DNA from: Pardosa pseudoannulata
Taxonomy: Eukaryota; Arthropoda; Arachnida; Araneae; Lycosidae
DNA length: 64,000 nucleotides
Assembly (NCBI GenBank): GCA_032207245.1
Contig: CM063500.1
Span: forward strand, 61,941,713-62,005,712
Direction of reading: 5' to 3'
The position numbers and the translations under genes were made by a program. The notes under the pieces were generated by a model. It did no database searches and was not told the origin of the DNA. It worked only from the letters and a program-made list of their open reading frames with translations. Positions 35,701-42,000 of this stretch are shown one piece after another (positions within the stretch are counted from its first letter, which is position 1; each line of letters opens with the position of its first letter).

Positions 35701-36773
35701 AATTATACAAACCCAGAATTTTGCTAGCTTACTTGCAGCTTGCCGCTATGGAAGCCAGAAAGCAAAGTAATTTAACATTAAAACAAAAGATCAAAATTTT
35801 AATGTCGTTATGACAGGTTACCAAAAATGGGTCTGTACAACATTTCTCAGCCTCTATTGTGCAAAATTTTGAAAACTTGTGATTACTGGAAGAAATAAAC
35901 AAAATGAAAATACGGAGACACATTCCAGGCTTCCACATTAACAGAATCTGAAGTCTGTCAGATTGTCATAGGAAAATAGATGAATGATGGAACTGATGAA
36001 TCACATGAATAATCCCTTGATATCAAGCCACCTCCTGTAACTGCTCAAGTAAGAAAAGCATTGAAAGTGTTGAAACGTGGAGTACAACACTGCTCCAATG
36101 ACTTTCAAAAACATTATGATTATGAACAATTTATCAATGAGCTTCTTGCGAAAAATTGTAGACAGTCAACAAATGATGATTTTTTAATTATATATACAAT
36201 TCTTATGCATTAAAAGATGATATACGGTACATAAATATAAGGTGTGAATTAAAGAGAAAGTAAATTTATCTAATTTTGCATATTGGTTATTGTTATCAAA
36301 ATCACGGTGTCCCAAACTGATCACATTAAGCAGAGTCCACTGTATGTATATATGTATATATATATATTGATTGTAACTGTAAAAGTATAATTTTGGCTAA
36401 TACACTATTTCAGAATGTTGTCAATGTATGGAAGAATACACTCTGTTTGAAACAAAAAAGTAATTCAGAAAATAAATCTAAATGACTTTATAACTAGGGA
36501 AATGTTATTTATAGTCACTAGTTTATTTTTAATAAATTGTTATAATTGTTATAACTATTTTTGGCTTAATTGACTTAATTTAATTTTAATTGACTTTGTG
36601 GCTTTTGTAAATAAATTTCTATACATTTTACTGCTGAGAATGATCTTTTGCTAGATGTATGTGTGTGTAATTTTCTGCAATATCTTTTTCTTTTTAAATT
36701 TTAGGGTGATTTAAGGCGAATGTGGAGTGAACCTTTTATAGTAACAATTCCTTCAAAACACCAAGAAGTTTGA
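15060..36773 (+). CDS. SPPL3: Signal peptide peptidase-like 3 (SPPL3), ten exons, N-terminus missing
   Basis: SPPL3 is a multipass Golgi/ER intramembrane aspartyl protease of the presenilin/SPP family. Known orthologues cleave type II membrane proteins such as glycosyltransferases. Joined coding exons: 15060-15179, 19242-19320, 19599-19711, 21579-21685, 25980-26051, 28673-28761, 30502-30547, 31316-31463, 34689-34798, 36705-36773. All junctions are GT-AG and phases are consistent, giving 316 residues and a TGA stop. Over visible residues: YD catalytic motif 135-136, GLGD 204-207, PAL 274-276, with hydrophobic helices around each, so all three family motifs are intact. Vertebrate SPPL3 is about 385 residues; the missing part is the N-terminal helix and the linker. 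The first visible exon starts inside a codon (last two bases AT), so it is not the first exon. I could not find the upstream exon(s) in 1-15059. Identification is by recalled family sequence. Orientation is convergent with ERAL1. Confidence 0.95.
15267..16044 (+). mobile_element. Tigger/pogo-like element (copy 1) in SPPL3 intron
   Basis: It is bounded by TA on both sides. Left end CAGTGAACACTGCTTAATGT; right end in reverse CAGTGGACTCTGCTTAATGT. Subterminal blocks with GTTATCAAAATCAC-type motifs occur in both halves. It is 778 bp and carries only a transposase fragment. It is the uninterrupted relative of 34856-36342. Confidence 0.85.
15714..15803 (+). pseudogene. Remnant of Tigger/CENP-B-type transposase N-terminus
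   Basis: It reads [20 protein letters not shown], the usual start of the CENP-B/Tigger helix-turn-helix (K-R-x-x-LTLxxK-x-xIL). The rest of the transposase is deleted. A short C-terminal-like piece resembling 36115-36190 of copy 2 follows near 15785-15860. Confidence 0.7.
16436..16724. mobile_element. Short inverted-repeat element (MITE-like)
   Basis: GGCCCCTCCACACTATGG on the left and CCTTAGTGTGGAGGC on the right are imperfect inverted repeats bounding about 289 bp of locally GC-richer sequence. No target duplication is clear. The superfamily is not assigned. Confidence 0.55.
17841..17939. repeat. Compound (CT)n-(AC)n-(AT)n microsatellite
   Basis: CT run to 17856, CA/AC run to about 17882, then AT to 17939. 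Confidence 0.9.
18472..18554. repeat. Compound (CA)n-(TA)n microsatellite
   Basis: CA dinucleotides to about 18495 followed by TA dinucleotides to 18554, in the SPPL3 intron. Confidence 0.9.
18965..19020. repeat. (AT)n microsatellite
   Basis: About 56 bp of TA dinucleotides, ending about 220 bp before an SPPL3 exon. Confidence 0.9.
19242..19320 (+). CDS. SPPL3: SPPL3 exon: visible residues 40-66
   Basis: Acceptor TTTTCAG at 19241, donor GTAAGT at 19321. It encodes [20 protein letters not shown] and CSDGN; the helix plus MCQY...RPCS is characteristic of SPPL3. The last Lys codon is split AA|A. Confidence 0.95.
19599..19711 (+). CDS. SPPL3: SPPL3 exon: visible residues 66-104
   Basis: Acceptor TTTTTTAG at 19598, donor GTGAAT at 19712. 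It encodes [20 protein letters not shown] and [12 protein letters not shown], near-identical to known SPPL3. It ends with the first base of an Ala codon. Confidence 0.96.
20185..20782. mobile_element. TTAA-flanked inverted-repeat element
   Basis: TTAACACATTAAAGG at 20181 is exactly inverted at the right end (CCTTTAATGTGTTAA, to 20786). TTAA lies outside each end as the likely target duplication, which is the insertion preference of piggyBac and Kolobok elements. It is 598 bp with no transposase. Internally GGCGGAAG and GAGGCGGGAC are GC-richer. Confidence 0.7.
21048..21208. mobile_element. Short hAT-like MITE with 8-bp duplication
   Basis: Left end CAGGGACATATACAAGGGGG, right end in reverse CAGTGGCTTATGCAAAATTT. 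The flanks CCCATTCT (21040-21047) and CCCATACT (21209-21216) differ at one base. It is 161 bp. Confidence 0.75.
21579..21685 (+). CDS. SPPL3: SPPL3 exon with first catalytic aspartate (YD motif)
   Basis: Acceptor TTTTTAG at 21578, donor GTGAGA at 21686. It encodes [20 protein letters not shown] and LLIYDVFW. The YD aspartate is codon 21674-21676. The exon ends in phase 0. Confidence 0.97.
22092..23244 (-). mobile_element. hAT element (GTF2IRD2/Charlie-like transposase remnant)
   Basis: CAGGGGTGCCCAACCC on the left and GGTTGGGCATGCCTG on the right are classic hAT ends. The flanks TTCTAGAT (22084-22091) and TTTTAGAT (23245-23252) form an 8-bp duplication with one mismatch. A transposase remnant lies on the minus strand. 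Length 1153 bp; it is probably immobile by itself. Confidence 0.88.
22632..23003 (-). pseudogene. hAT transposase fragment
   Basis: A 123-codon open frame containing [19 protein letters not shown] and ENLQMEL-like [15 protein letters not shown]. This is typical of the C-terminal half of hAT transposases of the GTF2IRD2/ZBED/SCAND3 group. It covers only a fraction of a transposase (usually 500-700 residues). There is no BED finger or DDE part in frame. Confidence 0.75.
24527..24731 (+). repeat. Internal direct repeat, first copy
   Basis: AGTTTGGTCAGCAAAATAAT through TTGGGTGGTATGGG is repeated at 25164-25368 within the same hAT-like element, with few differences. Confidence 0.8.
25164..25368 (+). 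repeat. Internal direct repeat, second copy
   Basis: Second copy of the approximately 205-bp segment at 24527. The spacing is about 637 bp. Confidence 0.8.
25980..26051 (+). CDS. SPPL3: SPPL3 exon: visible residues 140-163
   Basis: Acceptor AAAG at 25979, donor GTGAGT at 26052; 72 bp, phase 0 at both ends. It encodes [20 protein letters not shown] and AENP. The segment follows the YD helix directly in the protein and is strongly conserved. Confidence 0.95.
26375..26759 (+). mobile_element. Short Helitron-like element
   Basis: It starts A|TCTATATATATATAAAAATG followed by GTCTGTCTGTCTGT, the common head of arthropod non-autonomous Helitrons. The 3' end has an imperfect hairpin (AGCAAAG...CTTGCT) and finishes ATTAG before a T. 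The expected terminal CTRR is not exact, so the 3' end is approximate. It is related to 47072-47747 and 57431-58106 by the CCCCGGTTAAACGCAA-type block. Confidence 0.65.
27160..27895. repeat. CTTCCTTGTAC-family dispersed repeat, interrupted by a SINE
   Basis: ACTTCCTTGTATGAAGTAAAG at the left and ACTTCCTAGTACAGAGTAAA then GGAAGT at the right. Related sequence lies at 30722-31050 and 13755-13969. The SINE at 27490-27662 is inserted in it. Confidence 0.55.
27490..27662 (+). repeat. Full-length tRNA-derived SINE with 13-bp target duplication
   Basis: The head GCCAAATGATGGCTGATTGG resembles an A box, with B box GGGTTCGAATCCC about 40 bp later. Then follow a tRNA-unrelated body (GATGTTCGTAGCC..., GGCTTTAAGCAGTAGGTCC) and a CTCCAAACCAAAC tail. 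It is flanked by perfect CAATATGACGAAA at 27477-27489 and 27663-27675. It is about 173 bp with no poly(A) tail. Confidence 0.88.
28673..28761 (+). CDS. SPPL3: SPPL3 exon: visible residues 164-193
   Basis: Acceptor TTCTTCAG at 28672, donor GTAATA at 28762. It encodes [20 protein letters not shown] and SLPGKLVFP. The Ser codon is split AG|T. Confidence 0.95.
29075..29830 (+). mobile_element. Possible degenerate piggyBac-like remnant
   Basis: TTAACCCTTTGTC near 29077 and TTAACCCTCTTACTGC near 28949 resemble TTAA + CCC ends. A short frame from 29422 ([19 protein letters not shown] then stop) and an acidic stretch follow. No matching right end was identified. It is weakly supported. Confidence 0.3.
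30071..30460 (+). repeat. Two-unit tandem duplication next to an SPPL3 exon
   Basis: Units 30071-30263 and 30264-30460, each starting AACTTATGCTCTTATTA and ending GCAAGCATACAATAAAC. They differ by scattered substitutions and small indels. The second unit ends about 40 bp upstream of the exon at 30502. Confidence 0.85.
30502..30547 (+). CDS. SPPL3: SPPL3 exon with second catalytic aspartate (GLGD motif)
   Basis: Acceptor TTCCAG at 30501, donor GTAAGT at 30548. This 46-bp microexon encodes [15 protein letters not shown]. The GLGD aspartate is codon 30542-30544. It exits in phase 0. Confidence 0.96.
30722..31050. repeat. CTTCCTTGTAC-family dispersed repeat
   Basis: CTTCCTTGTACAAAATAAAG then GGAAGTATTATAAC, later TATCCATTTTGACCATGCC and CACCTCCATTTC. 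It aligns in order with 13755-13969 and 27160-27480. Confidence 0.6.
31316..31463 (+). CDS. SPPL3: SPPL3 exon: visible residues 209-258
   Basis: Acceptor TTTAG at 31315, donor GTGAAT at 31464. It encodes [20 protein letters not shown], a variable loop ([15 protein letters not shown]) and [12 protein letters not shown]. The final Gly codon is split G|GT. Confidence 0.96.
31538..31650 (+). repeat. Direct repeat in SPPL3 intron (first copy)
   Basis: GGTATTTCAGTATGGTGTCA through CACCATAAGATAATTTTAT recurs at 34394-34495 with several substitutions, in the same intron. Confidence 0.75.
32200..33040. other. Unassigned intronic patch, less AT-rich
   Basis: Sequence around 32510-32960 is visibly less AT-rich and keeps several CpGs (for example GCGACGTACGTCAC near 32552). 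No open frame or repeat relative was found in the window. It may be an old element. Confidence 0.3.
33066..33239 (+). repeat. Full-length tRNA-derived SINE with 17-bp target duplication
   Basis: Head GCCAAACGATGGCTGATTGG, B box GGGTTCAAATCCC, body GATGTTCGTAG..., tail CTCCAAACCAAATT. The flanks AATCATGTTACTTTTCC (33049-33065) and AATTATGTTATTTTTCC (33240-33256) match at 15 of 17. It has nearly the same length as the copy at 27490. Confidence 0.88.
33788..34179. mobile_element. piggyBac-like MITE
   Basis: Left TTTA|CCCTTTGGGTACAG, right CTCAAAGGG|TTAA. In reverse the right end is TTAACCCTTTGAGTA, so the inverted repeat is CCCTTTG(G/A)GTA. TTAA is intact on the right and changed to TTTA on the left. 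It is 392 bp and non-coding. Confidence 0.65.
34394..34495 (+). repeat. Direct repeat in SPPL3 intron (second copy)
   Basis: Second copy of the segment at 31538-31650. Confidence 0.75.
34510..34606 (+). repeat. 97-bp identical direct repeat (first copy)
   Basis: CAGAAAATAAATCTAAATGA through GTTATAACTATTTTT is base-for-base the same as 36466-36562 by eye. It ends about 80 bp before an SPPL3 exon. Confidence 0.85.
34689..34798 (+). CDS. SPPL3: SPPL3 exon with PAL motif
   Basis: Acceptor GTTTCAG at 34688, donor GTATGA at 34799. It encodes [20 protein letters not shown] and [17 protein letters not shown]. The PAL motif is at 34736-34744. It exits in phase 0. The donor's +5 A is less usual, but the reading frame and family match leave no doubt. 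Confidence 0.96.
35022..35578 (+). mobile_element. 5'-truncated non-LTR retrotransposon (R1/I/Jockey-type tail) inside the Tigger element
   Basis: Flanked by TGGCAAAGGAA at 35011-35021 and 35579-35589; copy 1 of the host has this word once, at about 15430. From about 35160 it reads LLKLSKN(stop)[10 protein letters not shown], then [19 protein letters not shown] (CxxC...HxxxxC zinc knuckle) and ends IGLSET(stop). This is the C-terminus of ORF2 of R1/I-like LINEs. The 3' end is CCTACCCTAAATCTAAAC with no poly(A). The 557 bp left are dead: the reverse transcriptase is missing and at least one stop is internal. Confidence 0.85.
35193..35450 (+). pseudogene. C-terminal fragment of LINE ORF2
   Basis: 85 codons: the region after RNase H, with a cysteine/histidine knuckle ([18 protein letters not shown]) and the family's natural end. 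An in-frame TAG precedes this stretch at about 35186. Confidence 0.75.
35748..35813 (+). pseudogene. Remnant of Tigger/CENP-B-type transposase N-terminus
   Basis: [20 protein letters not shown] then stop. It is homologous to 15714-15803. Downstream pieces in other frames continue to about 36190, including a second match to copy 1 ([14 protein letters not shown]). Confidence 0.65.
36466..36562 (+). repeat. 97-bp identical direct repeat (second copy)
   Basis: Same sequence as 34510-34606. It lies about 140 bp upstream of the last SPPL3 exon. Confidence 0.85.
36705..36773 (+). CDS. SPPL3: SPPL3 last coding exon
   Basis: Acceptor TTTTAG at 36704. It encodes [20 protein letters not shown] then EV and [14 protein letters not shown] is the conserved cytosolic tail start of SPPL3, and the terminal EV matches the family. 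Confidence 0.96.
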   Translation, partial: GDLRRMWSEPFIVTIPSKHQEV

Positions 36774-37300
36774 CAGCATCTTAGTGGCAGTTGCTTTTTT
36801 ATGCCAAAAGTTGCTGCTACTAAATATCTATGGAAGAATGAATTCTGTATCATAAACATGACTTTGTTAAAAGTATGAATATCTCATTTCTTCATCATGT
36901 GAAATCTGTGTATCTGGGACACTCTTTCAACTAATCATAATTATTTTCAACATCCTTTGAAGTATTTCTTTTACATTCTAGTGGATATTAACAGAGTAAT
37001 AGGTAAAATGAATATATTTTTTAAATACAAACCATGATTTTATTGCAGATTATTATAAAGTTTATCAATCAGTTTCAAGTGTTAAATAATGCCTGGTTCA
37101 AATGTTCTTACAGGTTGAGTTACTCACTTTAAAGTGTTGATTGATTAAACTTTATTGTTGATATTTGGTTATTTTGTTCAACTTTCTTATTCTGAAAATG
37201 GATGTTTTTATAATAGTCCCACCAGTCAGCCCACCCTACTTTAAGAATATTTCATGAATTTTATTGTACATATGTAAATAAATGAAGAGTTATTTATTTA
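36774..37300 (+). other. SPPL3: SPPL3 3' untranslated region (probable)
   Basis: AT-rich non-coding sequence after the stop. A canonical AATAAA lies at 37277-37282, about 500 bp after the stop. Other AATAAA words occur nearby, so the cleavage site is not fixed. Confidence 0.5.
37277..37282 (+). promoter_or_regulatory. Candidate polyadenylation signal
   Basis: AATAAA in the SPPL3 3' flank. This is a common word in such AT-rich DNA, so the call is tentative. Confidence 0.35.
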
Positions 37301-37723
37301 GTAAATGGTTGAACACTTCAGGTGTAGATAAAGCTTGCCTGTTTCATTATATGTGAAGAATTATGTATTAAAAAATGAGATCTGGAATCCCTACATAAAG
37401 TGAACAGTATGAAAAAAAAAAAGGAAAACCCTGTGTTTAGAAAATTGGAGCTTCATATAGAAAACATTGTATAAACTTTTTGAAAAAAAAAATTTCTGTA
37501 TTTAAAATCATCTTTGTTTTCAATCTTTTAATTTCCTTATAATGTTAAAATGCTGTCATTTTAATAAGTTTTATTTACAAATTACTAACATTTTGTTTTA
37601 TGTTTTGGATTTTAATGCATTTAATTTCTCCGTAAGTCATTTTGTTGAATTTTAACAAATTATATTAGTTATAGAGATGCACTTACTGATTTGCAGCCTT
37701 CAAGTAGTATTTATCTTATTTTC

Positions 37724-38207
37724 ATATTATGGTAAAATGAATGGTAATGTGAAAGTTTCTTTGTATATTGAGAGAATATACTTTTGGTTTTTCTTGTACA
37801 AGGCAAAATGCTTTTTTATCAGTGATTTCTGTTTCTATAAAATAATTTCATTTATATTCTAAAGTATCTACTATTAATTAATACATGCATTTATTTATAA
37901 AAGAATCCTTCTTTAAACTGTATAAAGAAACATATTTTTAACAATCTTGAGTGTTTAAAATGTTATTTTTAATCATTTATATTATGGTAGAATGAATGAC
38001 AATGTGAAAGTTTCTTTGTAAATTGAGAGAATATACTTTTGGGTTTTCTTGTACAAGAGAAAATGCTTTTTCAGCAGTGATTTTTGTTCATATCTTAATT
38101 TTGTTTATGTTGTAAAGTATCTACTATTAATTAATACAGGTATTTATAAAAGGAACCTCCTTTAAACAGTACAAAGATACATATTTTAAAAAATCTTGAG
38201 TGCTAAA
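37724..38207 (+). repeat. Two-unit tandem duplication in the SPPL3 3' flank
   Basis: Units about 37724-37978 and 37979-38207. Both have TATTATGGTA(A/G)AATGAATG, AAGTTTCTTTGTA(T/A)ATTGAG, TCTACTATTAATTAATACA and AATCTTGAGTG in order, diverged by substitutions and deletions. Confidence 0.8.
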
Positions 38208-38325
38208 AATTCTATCTTGAATTATTTAAAAAAAAAAGGGGGGGGGGAGAATCTAAAATTTGTTTTAGTTGGATATTTGAATTTTGAATTTATCTTTTAC
38301 ATCATCAAAATCAATATAGTAAAGA

Positions 38326-39094
38326 CATGGTTTCCGCTCACCTGGAAAGTCAGGGAAAATCATGGATTTAGACAATGGATTAATTTTGTCATGGAAAGTC
38401 TTGATTTTTCAAGTAAAATGAGTAAAAGTCATGGAAAGTGATGGATCCGCTAAACTACCGATTAAAAAAATACATTGAATTGTTTAATTCCATTTTTACT
38501 TATTATTTAGCTGAAGTTACTGAGTTTGGTATTTATGTATTATCCTATTGACCATACTGCCAAGTAAAATCAAAGCAAGAAAGCTTAATGGGTGGGTAAA
38601 TGTATATTATTCTGGTTTTTTCTTAAATTGTAGATTAAAATTTTATTAATATAATAATTATTTTTAATAAAAATTAGTTAAGATTTTTGCACAAAATATA
38701 AGTTTATTTCTAGGGATATTGTATATAAACATTATAGGGTTATATTTGGCTATTATTCTTAGTCACCTGGATAATACCAAAGTACCCTGAATTCAAATGG
38801 GAAACATTTGGATTGAAAAATTGCTATATGATTAAACTTAGGTATGTAGATACAACAATTTATTTTTAAGTATGTGAGTTTATTAACACTTATAAAGTAA
38901 GTTTATAGTTTTTTTTTATGATAAAAGTCCTGTAATTTCTCTAAAAGCATATATTTTATTTGTACGTACATCAGAAGTTTTATTCATATATACTTTAATG
39001 AAAGGTTTTTAAAGTCATGGAAAATAATCTGCTAAATCAGGGAAAGTCATGAAAAGTCATGGATTTGAAAAATTTTATTTTGGCAGATACCCTG
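38326..39094. mobile_element. hAT-like element with 6-bp target duplication
   Basis: Left CATGGTTTCCGCTCACCTGG, right in reverse CAGGGTATCTGCC. Repeated AAAGTCATGGA-type words occur inside both ends. The flanking TAAAGA at 38320-38325 and 39095-39100 is exact. It is 769 bp and non-coding. Confidence 0.65.
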
Positions 39095-42000
39095 TAAAGA
39101 GCCTTAAGTCTGGAATCATGTGTACCTAGTAGATTCCAAATTTTGGACCTTTTGCAAATGTTTTTCTATTCAAATTTACTTTAAAACAAAGAAACCTCAA
39201 AGAATTGTGCATTTTATGATGCATTTATTATTATAATTATTATTCAGTATTTATTGATTATTATAAATTTATCTGAAATGCTTAAATTTTTGCCAGTTAT
39301 CGGCCACACATAAGCAGTGCAATTTCTGTTAAAAATAATTTTTATCACTCCTCATTCACAACACTATTCTTTTACATAAGTTTCACACATCCACTGTGCC
39401 TAGTTGTTGATTCATGATTGACTGAAGGAAGAAGATTCTGACTAGTTGAATCAATGGATATGGAACTGGATTTAACGGGTGCGAGGGCACAGGAACTGAG
39501 TCTGGTTAAATATGAACAGTGGAGCTCGAAGCTGAATCTTTGTGAATCAGATCCACTATGATTCAGATTCATTTAGTTTGAAGAAGCCCTTATAACAAAA
39601 TATGATTTTCATGATATTATTTGCTGTTTTTTAATCTATTAAACTGATATTGCCAAACATTTGCCAAGTATTAAGAACTTAGAAATTATGTGCAATTAAT
39701 TTTAGAGAAATGTAAATAACACTAATGATTTTATTATTTTTATTGTAATTCATGATAATTTAGCTTATCATTGTGCATATCTATTCCTCCCCCCCCCAAT
39801 TTAAGAGGTAATGAACAGTATAAAACTTTGATGTTAGTATCTTTTCATATACAATCTTTTAAACATTAGATTGTATTCTGGGCACATAAAAAAAATATTT
39901 TTTTAATGCTTCCAACTTTAAAGTTCAAAATAGTTTAAATATACTATTTTAGTGTTTAAAAAATTTAATTCTAGGTTTTTAAATTTATGCACACCATATC
40001 AAATAGAAATTTATTTAATTACATAACTGAGGTAATTCATTAAAGCAATTAGATATTATTAATAAGGTCTTTGCAAAGAAGTAAGAATATTAAAACTTAT
40101 AACATGTGAAATGTATAATTAAAACATTATATATTATTATTAACACATAATGTATTAATATTTTATCCTATCTTACACTCAATCATCCAGTTTTAAAGTT
40201 CCTATATCAAAGTTTTAAAATGTTTTACGTGTGAAATTGAATTCTCTTGCGTATATTCAACAAGAATTAAAACATTGGGTGGTTAGCATTACGTTAATAC
40301 CAAATCTATAAGTCTTAATGATAATCATAATAAACTAGGCAATATAAGGGCTGTATTCACTTTTTATTCCTTTTATTATTTAAACAGCAAAATTATTTCT
40401 TTTTGATGTTAATGTTTTTTAAACCATGATGTATATTTATTTATATTCTTCCATGTTAGGCTGTGCACTTATAAATTGGTGAGTTATGTAAGAGATAGAA
40501 CAAAGTATAATTATTGCTATACATTGTGCAATTTTAAAAACTGAGCTAGCAAGAGTCATGCTTTATTATACATTGCATTTTTTGAAACTTTGCTTGTTTT
40601 AAAAATTATTTAACACATTGCCAATAGGTAATTTCTGTTGAAACTTAGTTTCGCAACATATTTTTACCATAGATATTTCAGCATATCTGTATAATTTATT
40701 CTTTTTCTAACAAGTATATTTCAATGTTTTACATTTGTAACTACGTAATTTGAGTATGATATTTTGTGAAAGACTCCTCTTTGTTAAAATATATCTTACA
40801 GAATTTGCAGAAATATCATTTTTCATTCATTTCAAAATGTGCCTTCCATACAGAACATAAACTTCTGGGATATTTCTTATATTTTGTCTTTTTTTTATTA
40901 TAGTCTGGGTATTTTCTGTAAATTTAATAGTTTTGTTTTCTTTTTGAATTTTTAAATTGTTCTTCTCTTTAGGGTTTCAAATATTTTCCCCATTATGGTG
41001 AAAAATAAAGAAAAGTAAAACTGTTAATTGGTTAATATAATACAAGTTATTGTCTACAAATTGCTAGAATATTACATAAATGCCCTGTTATAAAAGTATA
41101 CCTATATAACTCTGAAGAAAAATACATACTGAATATTTCTCTGTATAAGCCAAGAATTATTAGAGCTTTTTATAAAGCCAAAGTGGGAGGGGGGGATTTT
41201 CTTACATATAATTCCATAGAACCAGTGTAGTATAGGTCCTACTTGGCAACATCTTTTTGCTGTAGACAACCTAAAAGTCATCAAATTAGCCCCCCCCCCA
41301 GAAAAGAAACAATGCATAACTAATCTTGTAAAATACATACTTCTTAATAAACCATAATTTAGCAATAAATTGCATAAACTAGCACTTTTAATTTTTTGTT
41401 TTTTATTGCTTAAAATTAGGAAAAAGTATTACCTTCAGATATGGTTACCAGGGTTGAAACTATAGTCGGAATTGTCATATAAGTAAAAATATTAGCCATG
41501 TGATTCTGAAACTGGGTGGCATAGCAGAAATAAAAAAAAGTCCGTTTAAAATTTTTAAATCCCAAAGAAGACATAAAAATACATAAAAGTTAAAATTTAA
41601 GTTGCTTTACCTCACCACTGTTGAAACATCCTAAGAATTATCTACCTGCTTAGTGACATTTTTGGCTTCTAGGCACTATAATTGAACATTCCAGAGAATT
41701 ATTTTCACTTTCATCTATATAAGGATTTTATGAACATTAAATAAATATTTGAACAAAAATGTATTCTTGGCTTACGCACAGATGGGCTTTTATTCAGAAA
41801 TATATGGTATGTATTTAATAGAAAAATTATCAGATTTCAATTCATAAAATAAGGGATTTTGTCTCCTATTGTCAATGTGTTAAATTGTTCTGTCATAATT
41901 AAAAACCTTATCTTTGAGTACACCAATCTATTTATTAAAAAATTAAGACATTCTTAAAACAATCCAATTTTAGGAAAAGAATTTTATGATACATTGGATA

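Larger units (their letters stand above)
34856..36342 (+). mobile_element. Tigger/pogo-like element (copy 2), contains a LINE insertion
   Basis: It is bounded by TA. Left CAGTGGACTCTGCTTAATGT, right end in reverse CAGTGGACTCTGCTTAATGT, a perfect inverted repeat of at least 20 bp. Copy 1 (15267-16044) lacks the 35022-35578 insertion. Transposase pieces are interrupted by stops. Confidence 0.88.
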
